This document shows positions 52,450-63,787 of a stretch of 64,000 nucleotides of DNA, in pieces (within the stretch, counting starts at the first letter, position 1; the number at the start of each line of letters is the position of its first letter). The DNA comes from Pomphorhynchus laevis (Eukaryota > Acanthocephala > Palaeacanthocephala > Echinorhynchida > Pomphorhynchidae), in the NCBI GenBank assembly GCA_012934845.2, contig WNNJ02002271.1:55161-119160 (forward strand), given 5' to 3'. The notes beneath the pieces were generated by a model. The model did not search any database. It saw nothing but the letters and a program-made list of their open reading frames with translations, and had not been told where the DNA came from. Both the position numbers and the translations under genes were made by a program.

Positions 52450-53115
52450 ATATAGCAGTTTTACTCTACTATTTTACTCATACGCTCAGAATGCGTGTTG
52501 CTGGAGTACACAACGACATTTTTATAAAAAATAATCATGCAGTGGATGATTCATAAAGGGTAATGTTTCTCTATTGAAGAAAAACTGTTTGCGTATTACA
52601 TATATTTCATCTCTCTAGTTATCTCTCATCAAATATAAAAGCGTTGACTCAAAATTGGGGACCAAAATAACTTGTTAGATAAATTTATAGACATGCTTTA
52701 TGAACTGTAAAAATAAAAAACATCAAGTATAGCGATTGAATATTTAATTTAGTTTTGTCTTTAAACCTTTTTTATAAGAAAGTCATGATTTTTTACTTTT
52801 TACAATAAAAAATAGCAGACGAAGACAGCTACATCCAAAATGCAATTGTGAAAATACATACTCAATAACACATTTAATATGATTTTATATAATAAAAAGT
52901 TTTTGTTATGATAACATCATAATAACATCATAATAACATTCATTTAATATAATATTATATTACCATTATTATATAATCAAAATCAGTAAACTGAGTTAAG
53001 TATTTAATATAAAATTTAAAAAATATTTATGCTAAATCGTAATTTAATAACTAAATAATAAATAATTATAAATAATTGTTATAAGATTTTTATGAATTTA
53101 CTAATAAATAGCAGA
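52450..53115. other. Upstream region of the VWC gene
   Basis: AT-rich; TATATATTTG about 40 bp before the ATG on the minus strand (52443-52455) could be a TATA-like element. From 52900 on, scraps like AAACTGAGTTAAGTATTTAAT resemble PLE ends. No gene seen. Confidence 0.35.
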
Positions 53116-53119
53116 CGTT

Positions 53120-54510
53120 GTATAAGAATTAGGAATAGAAGTAATTAGGATGAACTGCTCTGTTATCAGGTTTCTGTGCCTATTTCTCTACATAATAATC
53201 TGATAATCTAAGGAATGACTTTAAAATTTCAATTTTAAGATTTTACATTAATTAATGATAAAATAATTAATTAATATAAAATATTAAAATATGTTTATAT
53301 CAAATATTAATATTATTTAAATATTAACATGAATATATGTAGTATATATAAAATATATTTAAATATAAAATATATTTTCTGTTTGATGAAATTTTTATAG
53401 TAACTTAGATGTCATCAGGATGAACTGCTATGCTATCAGGTTTCGGTCCTTATTCTTCAACCAAATATGATAATGACGTATTTCCTTTGATGAAATATGA
53501 TTATTTAGTGTACCTTATTCTTATACAAAGCATATTTTTAAAATTTTTCGTTAATTGATTTTAATTTGTTTCAATATTATTGTGCTGATTTATATACTTT
53601 ACTACTTTCTGCTTGATGTTATTTTTTATAGTAACCCAGTTTAAAATATTTATCTATTAAATTATTTAAATGATTTTGAAGAAAGCCAATATCATTACAT
53701 ATTGTTGCAATTTCTTAAAATTTCATTATTTAATGTATTATATTTTATATTATATAATGTATGGATGAATGCTCATGCAAAAATATGTTTCTTGTAAATT
53801 TAAATATGTCATCTTTACGATATAAATTAAAAGTAGTTTTAATTGATGTTAATTTAATGTTCATATCTAGATATACACCTTCTTTATCATTAATATTGGT
53901 TTTGTTAAGAATAAGGCTTTCTAGATAAATTTGTTCACTAATCGAATACAAATCATTAGAATTAAATACACATATATCATCAATGTATCGAAACATATAT
54001 TTCATATATTTATATTGTTTAGATTTAGTTTTTACACAGTTATGAACAAATTCATATTCTATAAAGCTTAAAAACAAGTCAGCTATAATTGGGCTACTAT
54101 TACCACCCATTGGAACACCTTTTACTTGTCTAAATATAGATGTCCCTACTTTTAAATAATTTTGATTTATCAAAATATTTAAGGATTCTATTAATTCAAT
54201 TTTATCCATATATTTATATTTACTTGATGGTTTAATTTTTGTTAAGATAGACGTTATAATTATTATAATATAAATGTATATATTTTTCCGAATATAAGAT
54301 TAATTAATTTTACTAACGCTTCTTTAATATCTACTAAATGTAGATTTGTATAAAGCGTACTAAAATCGTATGTATTTATATTTTGAAAATTTATTCCTTT
54401 TGTCTGTTCTAAAATTCTTTTGTAGAATTAATACTGAAATAGTGTTTTATACCAGTATTATTTTCGATTACCTTGCAATATTTTTTAAAGTGTGCTTTAA
54501 TTACTTTAAG
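53120..54510 (-). mobile_element. PLE copy: RT region, pLTR and chimeric 3' part
   Basis: Minus strand: RT from YDFSTLYT-like sequence near 54360 through MDKIELIESLNILINQN, VPMGGNSSPIIADLFLSF, RYIDDICVFN (54209-53745) and the thumb, then a diverged pLTR (53408-53500), an unusual AT segment (53215-53400) and a second pLTR scrap (53120-53200). 53200-53990 is nearly the reverse complement of 60900-61673. Broken. Confidence 0.8.
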
Positions 54511-54655
54511 GATTCTATTGATTCAATTTTAGACATAAAATTGTATGGATAATTTTAGGATAATTTTATTAAAAATATATCATTTATATATCATTTATAT
54601 TATAACATATTTATATCTACAATATAATTAATATATTAGAGATACAATTGAATTG

Positions 54656-54680
54656 GTTGCCTGCAAATGGGCCCCATATT
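54656..54680 (-). repeat. Shared 3' end motif of RLE LINEs
   Basis: On the minus strand TATGGGGCCCATTTGCAGGC and the next bases AACC lie 20-45 bp after the stop of the PTP-like frame. The same motif ends the LINEs at 13833, 39588, 47528 and 48471. Confidence 0.7.
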
Positions 54681-54697
54681 ATCTTTTAATAATATAA

Positions 54698-56195
54698 TTA
54701 TGCATTATTTGTATCAGTTGAATTGTCTGTTTCAGTCCAGCAATCATCAAGATCGACGCCGTTTTTATCGAAATCCTCATCAGATGTAGATGATGATTCA
54801 TCAGAACTTACCAGGCAATTCTGGACGAATTTATTTTATCGACCAGTTTTCCACACGTAACAACCTTCATGCTTGAATATCCAGCTATCATATCGATATT
54901 AAATTCCTTCGTGCTACAGCATTGGTCTAGCATGTGATCCATTACTTCCTCGCATAGTCGATCAACGTTATCATCATTAGTTAATTTTGTATCAGAAGGT
55001 GTTGCCGTTGTCGAATCTGGATGTGTAAGGCTTTTTTCTTGTTTTGCAGTTTCGGTAACAACAGATTTTAGATTTATAGAGGAATCTTCTTCAATAAAAT
55101 CGATAAACTCTGATACCCATTTAGTGTTGATCTTCATGTTGACATCGCAGAACGCTTGTATGATTGATGGAAAACAGAATCTGGGCTGCTCTGGTGTTTG
55201 AATAAGCCCAGGACGTTGATTACGAAGATGGTGTAAAATATTCATAAGTTGAACATGAGAGTTACAACCTTAACTTGCTGCAAGTAGAATGAGTACGATA
55301 TCTACAAAAGCAAACGTGCCACTTCTTCCGATACCAGCACTGCAATGAATAACTGGTGAGTGTTCGAAGACATGTTGACTTCGTAATATGCTAAGAAAAC
55401 GAAGGAAAGTTTCAGGATAAGAGGGCTCTCCAAAGTCAGGCCAATTAGTATAATTGTAATGATGTATATCTCTTGTTTCGCCTGTATTGCTTTTTAGAAT
55501 TTTTAAATTCCTCTTTACAAACGAGTCGTAATGTACTTCAGATTGAAGTTCAACAGTCATATCGATATCGTTCAAACGCATAATTGCCGTATCTTCTTCG
55601 GTAAGACCATCGATTAGTATTTTTTCCATAGTGCACTCCATTGTAAAATACTGGAAGCATTTGGAACGGCCCTTTTCCACAAAGGGCCATGAGTAAGTAT
55701 GTATGATCGATTTGCAGGTTTATATCCAACAAAGTTAGCATTAATATACGATGTTTGACAGTTTTTAAGCTTTACTAATGTGCTGTCGACTTCTCCATTG
55801 CGTTCTAAAAATGGATCTGCATTGTAGTTATATACACCCGACGGTTCATAGTCGCGAGCCCATTCATTCGTAAGATTTAGATCTTTTAATTGACTCGGAG
55901 CAAGCCCGCGCATATTGGTGGGCATCTGTAATCCATAATCTTTTAATCTTAGGAATTCTCGAAAATCTTCACACTTTTTATTTTGGTTGATTTGACTGCA
56001 TATGGATTTTGGTATTAGTTCGTCGGAACCCTTTGTCGGGTTCAGTGATATGCGGGAAACGCTGGCGGATGAAGGCTCCGTAGGCCCGCTTTCAGAAATA
56101 TTTAATTCGCGGGCTTCGGCAACTGCTTCTTCGTCTGATTGGGGTAATTCTTTTTAACCATCATCATTCGGACGCATATGTATTATCGTGGAGTC
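54698..56195 (-). pseudogene. Intronless PTP1B-like tyrosine phosphatase, broken
   Basis: Reads as a non-receptor protein tyrosine phosphatase of PTPN1/PTPN2 type. An acidic N-terminal extension (SDEEAVAEARELNISESG) is followed by KCEDFREFLRLKDYGLQ, CQTSYINANFVGYKPANRSY, ILTHGPL, VEKGRSKCFQYF, the WPD loop (YTNWPDFGEP), the P-loop VIHCSAGIGRSGTFAFVD, the Q-loop RPGLIQTPEQPRF and an acidic tail ending ETDNSTDTNNA at TAA 54698-54700. No introns. An in-frame TAA lies at 56154-56156. About 27 residues (the HFWxMVWE region) are missing, with a frame change at 55680-55690 beside a GGCCCTTT/AAAGGGCC hairpin. A second in-frame TAA is at 55270-55272, and a one-base shift lies near 54820. All catalytic motifs remain, so it decayed recently. 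It starts about 15 bp after the LINE stop and ends before the LINE-type 3' motif. It is either a retrocopy or a captured gene. Confidence 0.8.
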
Positions 56196-56208
56196 AAGAA
56201 AATCGTAA

Positions 56209-57996
56209 TCAGGTGTTAAACTGTTGAATGCAAACTTCGCGAGGTTCAGGATGGCAAATGTTCGGATTTATTTGGTCGAAATATGGATGATAATTGTTTT
56301 CAATGCTCGATAGAAGGGCTTTTGCATTTCCTCGCATCAATGCGATTGAAATACGCTGAAACAGGCGGGCTGCTGCAATATCGTACGACATTGATGAACG
56401 AAAAGCTAAATTTCGAGCTATGCGCCTAACTACTTGCTCACCCTCTGGATTCCAGCCTCCGTAACACTCTAGCACAGCGGGAGTGAAGTTGTACCCTGCT
56501 TCGATCATTTGAACCCGGTATTTCCTGTCTTTGACATTGAAGGCGTATTCATTGGCGGAGAAAAGTTGGGTACGAGCGGCATGGCGGATGTAGGCCTTCT
56601 GTAGCGGGTTTGTAACCGCAAAATCCACTGCTTCCGGCGGATCTCCATAAATTAGAATATCAGCCGGTCTTTCTCTGAGATTCTTTATCAGGTTCGGGAC
56701 TTCTCGTCCAACGTGCATTCCAGCCGATTGTGCAGCCTGAAAAACAATGTCTCGTATGCCATTATGACGTAGGCCTGTGAAACCTCCAAAAGAGCATGTT
56801 AAGGCATGGAAACCCATACAATCAGCTTTACGGTAATACCTACTGCACCTGTAGATTTCATAATAAATGGGAATGCCCAGCCAGAAACGTATTAGGATAG
56901 AAAATTCGTTGTCGGTCAGCGCTAGACCAAGACTTTTGTTGGATGTACATTGTAGCCAAGCATTTGCGCGGGGAGAGGACACTGAAAGTATTCGAGCTCT
57001 GTCCGCCTCACTCGATCTCGATTTTAACTGATCTAGCATGGCTGAGTCAATGAGAGAGGACAATTTTCCCTGTACTGTCGACACAACGAACTTAGTTGAA
57101 ACTTCCTCTAGTGCGTTTTTTGATGTGATGAATCCAGGAAAAGTACTAGCATCCAGATCAAGAGAAGTTGCAGCAACTTGAGTGCTTGCTATAAAGGCTG
57201 CTGAACAGTGTTTTAGAGTACTTCTCAGACCGAGTCCGCCCATTTTTAGAGGAAGTTCAGCTTGACTCTTTGCCTTGATTGAAAGTTGAACTGATGTGAT
57301 TATTCCAAGTGCGCGCATAACTGCCTCGTTGAACCGATGGCAGAAGTCGTCCATAAAACGGAAGTCAACGCTTCTCATGTAAAATGCCACTCTAGGGGCT
57401 GACGCGCAGTGTAGCAAAAGCAAATAAGCTACATGAGCATCAGGAATTGATGTCACGAGATCTATATCGTGGAGGAGTTTGGGCATAACCTTTTCGAGCA
57501 TGAACGACGTGACAAAATCAGGCGAGCCAATTGGACAACCGAGTAGTGAAAAATTGCGACCACTCACAACTGTACAGGGTTGCTGACAAGTATTGTTGAT
57601 ATATTGAATATCGTCTGTGTTTCCTATAAGTTCCGTCTTACCCCAATTAATGGACAATCCAATCATTGAAAATTCCGAGGAGATAATATTCAGTGCAAGA
57701 GCAATGGCATTTGGGTCGCCCCCAATAATGCCATCATCCAAATACCATTTGTTGAAATGAATGCCTTCCATATTGTTAAGCTGTGCAAGTACTGGGTGGA
57801 TTGACATAGAGAACAGTAGAGGGCCTATGGAATCACCCTGTTGAACTCCGGATTCAGATTTTAGGTATTGCGAGCCGAAACGGAGATAAGTGGGGTGATC
57901 GTAGCACCAACGTACCCACGCTGCCATTTGAGGAATTTGGGATTCAATTGCTCTCAAGAAAATACGCCTGTCAATAGTGTTAAATGCGTTCGACAC
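56209..57996 (-). CDS. RT and restriction-like endonuclease ORF
   Basis: Uninterrupted 595-codon frame of the LINE above; the first codon is GTG (Val of DVSNAFN), so this is not a natural start. RT palm and thumb span residues 1-250, the connecting domain 250-400, Cys/His and endonuclease region about 400-500, and a conserved C-terminal helix 555-580. Expected activities are target-primed reverse transcription and target nicking. Confidence 0.8.
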   Translation of the reverse strand: MSNAFNTIDRRIFLRAIESQIPQMAAWVRWCYDHPTYLRFGSQYLKSESGVQQGDSIGPLLFSMSIHPVLAQLNNMEGIHFNKWYLDDGIIGGDPNAIALALNIISSEFSMIGLSINWGKTELIGNTDDIQYINNTCQQPCTVVSGRNFSLLGCPIGSPDFVTSFMLEKVMPKLLHDIDLVTSIPDAHVAYLLLLHCASAPRVAFYMRSVDFRFMDDFCHRFNEAVMRALGIITSVQLSIKAKSQAELPLKMGGLGLRSTLKHCSAAFIASTQVAATSLDLDASTFPGFITSKNALEEVSTKFVVSTVQGKLSSLIDSAMLDQLKSRSSEADRARILSVSSPRANAWLQCTSNKSLGLALTDNEFSILIRFWLGIPIYYEIYRCSRYYRKADCMGFHALTCSFGGFTGLRHNGIRDIVFQAAQSAGMHVGREVPNLIKNLRERPADILIYGDPPEAVDFAVTNPLQKAYIRHAARTQLFSANEYAFNVKDRKYRVQMIEAGYNFTPAVLECYGGWNPEGEQVVRRIARNLAFRSSMSYDIAAARLFQRISIALMRGNAKALLSSIENNYHPYFDQINPNICHPEPREVCIQQFNT

Positions 57997-58143
57997 GTCG
58001 ATTTTTGCTCACGTCCAATTTCCCAATTCAGGCATATGCTCGTTCGTGCGGCGAACCTGATGGATTATGTTGTCAATGCCGTTCGGTGTTGCAACGCCCA
58101 TCTGTAATGGTCTGAGAATCGTTACGAGCTCTCCTCTTAACTT
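56209..58143 (-). mobile_element. RLE-type LINE with long intact RT/endonuclease ORF
   Basis: 595 codons are open from 57996, and coding extends upstream to about 58140 through a single TGA (58009-58011). Motifs in order: LRGELVTILRPLQMG; motif A DVSNAFNTIDRR; motif B SGVQQGDSIGPLLFSM; motif C KWYLDDGIIGG; ISINWGKTELI; and NFSLLGCPIG. The C-terminal zinc/endonuclease part reads GFHALTCSFGG then LRHNGIRD, with the PD-(D/E)xK-like pair RPADILIYGD ... EAVDFAVTNP. The tail is RLFQRISIALMRGNAKALL. YLDD in place of YADD sets it apart from the three decayed YADD relatives in the window. 5'-truncated (no N-terminal zinc fingers). It is the youngest-looking LINE here and is followed in frame orientation by the PTP copy. 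Confidence 0.8.
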
Positions 58144-58229
58144 CGAACAAAGATATATTTAAGATATATTTATATCTTAATATTTTTATATTATTGTATT
58201 ACAACATAAAATAACGTTCATATCGTCTA

Positions 58230-58500
58230 GTTTGAACGTGTGTATCCATCTGAAGCTGCTACCCGAATGCTGAGAGAAGCAGCAATTTTCGATGCTTAGT
58301 TTTTCTCTTAACGTTTGTTACGATGACATGTCAAGTGCTAACTGTTGTTGGGCGAAATTCGCCGTAGTTTCGATTCCGCCGGATGTGGAGAATATCAACG
58401 TGCAGAACTCACTGCTGTCTAACATCGCAACTCTGATCATGCTTGGCCCATTTTCATTAATAATACAATCGATGTGCCGCAAGGTTATCCGATGTTGAAT
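58230..58500 (-). mobile_element. RLE LINE C-terminal scrap
   Basis: On the minus strand VAMLDSSEFCTLIFSTSGGI, then ETTANFAQQQLALDM, matches the TPLIFSTSGGIGDEAD tail of the LINE at 13858-14283. It is much GC-richer than the flanks. Only this piece is present. Confidence 0.55.
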
Positions 58501-59299
58501 AAGATTTGGCGAATCATTTGAATTTCTAATGATTCACGACTGATTACCTTTAATTTATGTACAATACAATATACACTCATCTTAATGAACCTGACTTTAT
58601 TGTGTATGATTGTTCGCAGCTCAGAGTGTTATCCATCAGACTTAGCGAAGTCTCAAAAGTCGGGTTGTAGAGGACATTGCATAAATTAACTCATCAGTTT
58701 GAAGGCATCTATTAGGTTGTAACTAATAGCGATCACATCCATTTACGATTTCCTGAATAAATTGCGAATACCCAATCTAATAATTTAATTGCGGCTTTGC
58801 AGCGAAGGTATATGGGATACATTAGTGATGGATTTGCGGATGAATAAAATATTGTTATTCTCGAAACTTGATATTACGTATTCTTATTCGAAGAGATGAA
58901 TAGTGCAATGACATTTTTCGTAATTTATTTTTTTCTTTTTGAAAACAGCCATCAAGGCATTGATATTAATAAATTTGATTAATAAATTTGATTCTTAATA
59001 TATTTGACATCAATATTTGCATTTTGATGATGTAGCGACTGTAGACGATCAAATATAAAAATCTATTTTAATAAAATGCGAATTCTATTTAAACGATATT
59101 CAATTCTATTATGAGTCAAAAATGCAAATGTTCAAATTGTGGTTTTTTCTGAGACACTGTAACGTTGACTCGGGAATTATCCTTCAATAATGTTGGTTAG
59201 AAATTAACATAAAAATAAATAAAAATATAAAAAAAATAATTAAAAAATTAAAAATATAAATATATCAATCCTGATCTGTATTTAAATTTTTAAATATCC
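58501..59299. other. Spacer without recognised features
   Basis: AT-rich sequence with no frame or shared repeat that I could assign. Confidence 0.45.
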
Positions 59300-59479
59300 A
59301 GGAACTATCAGGTATATTTAAATGACAAGAAAAATCATTTTGATATTTCGCTAGTAACTACTAGCGAATCTTCAGAAAATTATCTGAAGATTATCTGAAA
59401 ATTTTCTGAAGATGCTTGTAGTTACCAGCGAAATATCAAAATGATTTTTCTTGTCGTTCAACTATGCATGATAGTTCCT
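59300..59479. mobile_element. 180-bp palindromic MITE
   Basis: Termini AGGAACTATCA and TGATAGTTCCT; the arms continue with GACAAGAAAAATCATTTTGA / TCAAAATGATTTTTCTTGTC and CTAGTAACTACTAGCG, giving almost full-length self-complementarity around TTCAGAAAATTATCTGAAG. Non-coding. 59480-60240 holds nothing recognised. Confidence 0.85.
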
Positions 59480-60244
59480 AGAAATTCAAAATATTTTGTT
59501 GGTGCTGACTTATTAATTCATTTCTTATTGCGTTTTATCGTACAAAATACATTCCGTTTGCATTCCCGCATAAAAGCCATTTCCTATTGAGATTGCTAAT
59601 TTCATTTCTCCAATGAAAATCGGTTGGACTCCAGTCTTTTGTTAAGAGGTACCATACGGCTAATTGTATATTCTTCTAATCGCACTGGGTCGATCTTTTA
59701 ACTGCTATTGAGAGTAAATTCAAAATTTTGAATTCAAAGATACACCTCAAGTCATAAATTGCTGCAAATCTTTGCATTTAATTTTGATTGTGTAAAAATT
59801 AGATTTAATAAATTAAATTTAAATTAATTCAATTTAGTCATTAAATTAATTATAATTTTATCACTTAATTCGATCTTATCAGTTCAAATTGTAAATTGAC
59901 CAAGGCTAATTAGATAAATCAATATTTTAGGTATTTTCTGTAACACTGAAATGTATCTACTTAAATACTGATTTTTAAAAGATTCGACAAAATAAAATGT
60001 GATTTGTTGAATGCGAGTTACTATACTCGATGCCAATATTTGTATTCACATATAGAATATAAAATAATATTTCATTTATATAAAATAAACATTTATTAAA
60101 ATTCGAAACTGTCCAGTTTATGTTTGTAAGTTTTGTAAATTCACTGAATCATTTCCGCCAATTTATGAACTGCTTGACTCTTGAAAATCTAAACGTCATA
60201 GACAAAAAATATTAATATTGAAAATAAATATTATAAAATATTAA

Positions 60245-60895
60245 TTATTAAATATTCAACGCTAAAACCAATATTAATGATAAAGTTGGTGTATATCTAG
60301 ATATGAACATTAAATTAACATTAACTAAAACTACTATTAATTTATATCGTAAAGATGACATATTTAAATTTACAAGAAACATATTTTTGCATGAGCATTC
60401 ATGCATACCATATAATATAAAATATAATACATTAAATAATGAAATTTTAAGAATTGCAACAATATGTAATGATATTGGCTTTCTTCAAAATCATTTAAAT
60501 AATTTAATAGATACATATTTTAAACTAGGTTACTATAAAAATAACATCAAGCAGAAAATAGTAAAATATATAAATCAACACAATAATATAAAGAATAAAT
60601 TTAAACTCTTAAGTGGCAAATTTTTATGGATGGATAATAAATAATATACTTTGTATTAGAATAAGATACTAGATAGTTATTTCAGAGGAAATACATCATT
60701 AGCATGTATTTGGCCCCGCTGCTATGTTGGGTAGAGGAGTTAGGTGGCCGAAACCTGATAGCATAGCAGTTCCTCCTGATGACATCTAATTCTTATTCTG
60801 ATACAACGTCTGTTATTTATTATTCAATTCATAAAATTTGATTTTTATTTTAAATTTCAATTTTTTATTTTAACTTGATTTAAATTATAGAAAAT
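60245..60895 (+). mobile_element. PLE copy: RT tail and pLTR
   Basis: The RT C-terminal frame (60303-60644, ending LLSGKFLWMDNK) is open, and a well-kept pLTR core follows (60710-60785). It ends at GAAAATCTAA, where the next copy begins. Very similar to 7128-8000. Confidence 0.85.
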
Positions 60896-60899
60896 CTAA

Positions 60900-61673
60900 T
60901 ATGTGTATTTAATTCTAATAATTTTTATTCAATTAGTGAACAAATTTATCTAGAAAGCCTTATTCTTAACAAAACCAATATTAATGATAAAGAAGGTGTA
61001 TATCTAGATACGAACATTAAATTAACATCAAGTAAAACTACTTTTAATTTATATCGTAAAGATGACATATTTAAATTTACAAGAAACATATTTTTGCATG
61101 AGCATTCATCCATACATTATATAATATAAAATATAATACATTAAATAATGAAATTTTAAGAATTGCAACAATATGTAATGATATTGGCTTTCTTCAAAAT
61201 CATTTAAATAATTTAATAGATAAATATTTTAAACTGGGTTACTATAAAAAATAACATCAAGCAGAAAGTAGTAAAGTATATAAATCAGCACAATAATATT
61301 GAAACAAATTAAAATCAATTAACGAAAAATTTTAAAAATATGCTTTGTATAAGAATAAGGTACACTAAATAATCATATTTCATCAAAGGAAATACGTCAT
61401 TATCATATTTGGTTGAAGAATAAGGACCGAAACCTGATAGCATAGCAGTTCATCCTGATGACATCTAAGTTACTATAAAAATTTCATCAAACAGAAAATA
61501 TATTTTATATTTTAATATATTTTATATATACTACATATATTCATGTTAATATTTAAATAATATTAATATTTGATATAAACATATTTTAATATTTTATATT
61601 AATTAATTATTTTATCATTAATTAATGTAAAATCTTAAAATTGAAATTTTAAAGTCATTCCTTAGATTATCAG
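60900..61673 (+). mobile_element. Chimeric PLE copy, inverted twin of 53200-53990
   Basis: RT region (CVFNSNNFYSISEQIYLESL onwards), a diverged pLTR lacking the GCTGCTATG arm (61390-61450), then a foreign AT-rich segment (61470-61673). The same chimera lies in reverse at 53200-53990 with few differences. 61674-62860 is AT-rich and ends in palindromic TATATAAACTTTATATATAA; an ACGTAGACTCAGCTACCTGA PLE end lies at 61985. Confidence 0.8.
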
Positions 61674-62862
61674 ATATCTGAAACCACCTTAATTTATTGT
61701 TTATTATTTATTATTGATAATTAATAAATAATACAGAACAAAAATGTTATTATTCTATTAAAACTAAATTTAATTTGAAAATAATTATTAGTATATAATT
61801 ATTATTATATAATTATTCATTAGTATAAATAAAATAATGTTTTTTTTAATATTACATATAAATAAATATATAAATATTATATACTTATCATATAAAGCAA
61901 AAATATGAAACATATTTTTATATAAAAAAATAATATCAAAAATATATTTTTCTTTATATATTTTTGTTTTATATATAATACAAAATACGTAGACTCAGCT
62001 ACCTGAAGTTAATAAAGTTAATAATCTTAGATTAAAAATCAAATTGCATTTCTTTAGTTAAAAAATCAAATTATAAAATATTTAGATTAAAATTCGAATT
62101 TTTAAAAATTTATATATAGTACAAAATATGTTGGAAATATAATATAAATGGTATTATAAATGAAATTTGAACAACTATCATGTATTTCAAACGTTTGCAG
62201 TCAAAATGTCTTAAATTACGAAATGTTTTGAAGCGATAAATAAATACATTTATCAAGAAATAAATTAGATGATTGTAACGGGCACATTACTTTGGATATA
62301 ATAGTTAGTGAAAACCAGTAGAAAATAAACTGAAAGTATTTTCGTTTCGAGTTTATTTCAACTCTCTCAAATTTTATCCAATGCATAAATTATTAATAAT
62401 ATACTAAGCAATTACAAACAGAAATTGATGAATCTATATTCTGCTCGCTTGTCTTATTTTTTAATTGATTAATGATGTATCGGTTCACGTTCTATGAAAA
62501 CTTATTTTGTGATTTATTTTGTGAACATATGTACAAAATGATTATCACCACAAAAGCTGAGTTTTGAAGAAGTTATAAACATGACACGCAGTAATAAAAC
62601 TGCCTGATATTGCCGAAGTTGCTTCGGAAATTTGTATTTTTTAATAATATATATCTTTATAATTACAATGGTTACCGAGAATAGATTCTTACATTATTTA
62701 ATCTTAAGCTTCATATATATAAAGTTTATATATATAAACTTTATATATAAAGTTTATATATCCTTTTTAAAAAAGGATAAACTTTTTATAAACTTTATAT
62801 ATCCTTTTTGATCACTAGCAGAACAGAAGCGTTGGGTCTCAATATAAGTACACGAATTCAAT

Positions 62863-63181
62863 ATGACACTTGACGTGCTAATGGTATACGGATGTTTTGC
62901 CTTAAGCGATTACCAGCAGGATATTGGAAAAAATCAAATATTAGATGACTATAATCAGTCAGAGATGTTTCTCGCACCAAGAGATAGTGTTGAATTAAAT
63001 AGAACTGACGGTAATCTGGTGGATTCTTTAAATGAAAGCATTTTACACGGTGATAATTTTGTAAACGAGTCGGCGACGAATTCTATGGATATGTATCATA
63101 ACATCTACAATGAGCAATCCAAAATTGACGAAACCAATGAAAATATGGGTTCACTAAGAAATGCTCAATATAGTAATTACG
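62863..63181 (+). CDS. Probable first exon of an unknown gene
   Basis: ATG with a short hydrophobic start (MTLDVLMVYGCFALS), then an acidic, Asn/Ser-rich stretch (DYQQDIGKNQILDDYNQ, DSVELNRTDGNLVDSLNES, NMGSLRNAQYSNYG) with possible N-glycosylation sites (NRT, NES, NQS). A donor-like G|GTATAT follows at 63182; otherwise the frame stops at 63204. It is not recognised as any family. Codon use is less AT-biased than the flanks, which favours real coding. The remaining exons would lie outside or unseen in 63205-64000. Confidence 0.4.
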
Positions 63182-63787
63182 GTATATCATTATTTATCGT
63201 TTGATTTAAATAATTAGTCTAAGATAAAATAAAAATTATGATTGTCCAGCTGCTTTTTATTTAATTTTTTTAAATTTTAATTTAATATTTGATTAAATAT
63301 TAATTTTGAATTAAATATTAAAATATTTAATATTAACTACTCAATATTTACTAAATGTTGGCTACGCATGTATATTAATCAATGCGCGAAATCAGTTTAT
63401 CAAATAGAAAGCTTAAGTCCAAATGAATATTTCATTCATTCATTTCATTTACGTCCTCTAATAGAATTATACTTAATCATACACAATTTTCGAGACAATA
63501 AGCATCTTTGATATAATACTTTTACCTTTTTGCAAGACAGTGAGCCAGTTGCAGATTTTCCATATACACATTTCCTGCTGAATAACGAGTTCAAATCATA
63601 ACAAGTGGATAAACTCGCTAAGCTACTATATAATTTATGTTATAAATTTATAGTTTATACTGCTTTATAATATACTATATAACTTTTTTAGTGTCAAATT
63701 GTAAAAGAGTTTTAGAAAAAAACTGTAAAAGAAAAAAGATCATTGTGCGATATGCATTTCAATGCCTACGACCGAATGTTCGGTACA

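Noticed and set aside
55270-55272. In-frame TAA in the PTP read as a reassigned sense codon
   Set aside because: Host exons (DDX27) end at TAA normally and the PTP copy has other breaks, so a plain nonsense change in a pseudogene is the simpler view.
57868-58498. + strand frames at 57868-58107 and 58292-58498
   Set aside because: Both are opposite minus-strand LINE coding sequence.
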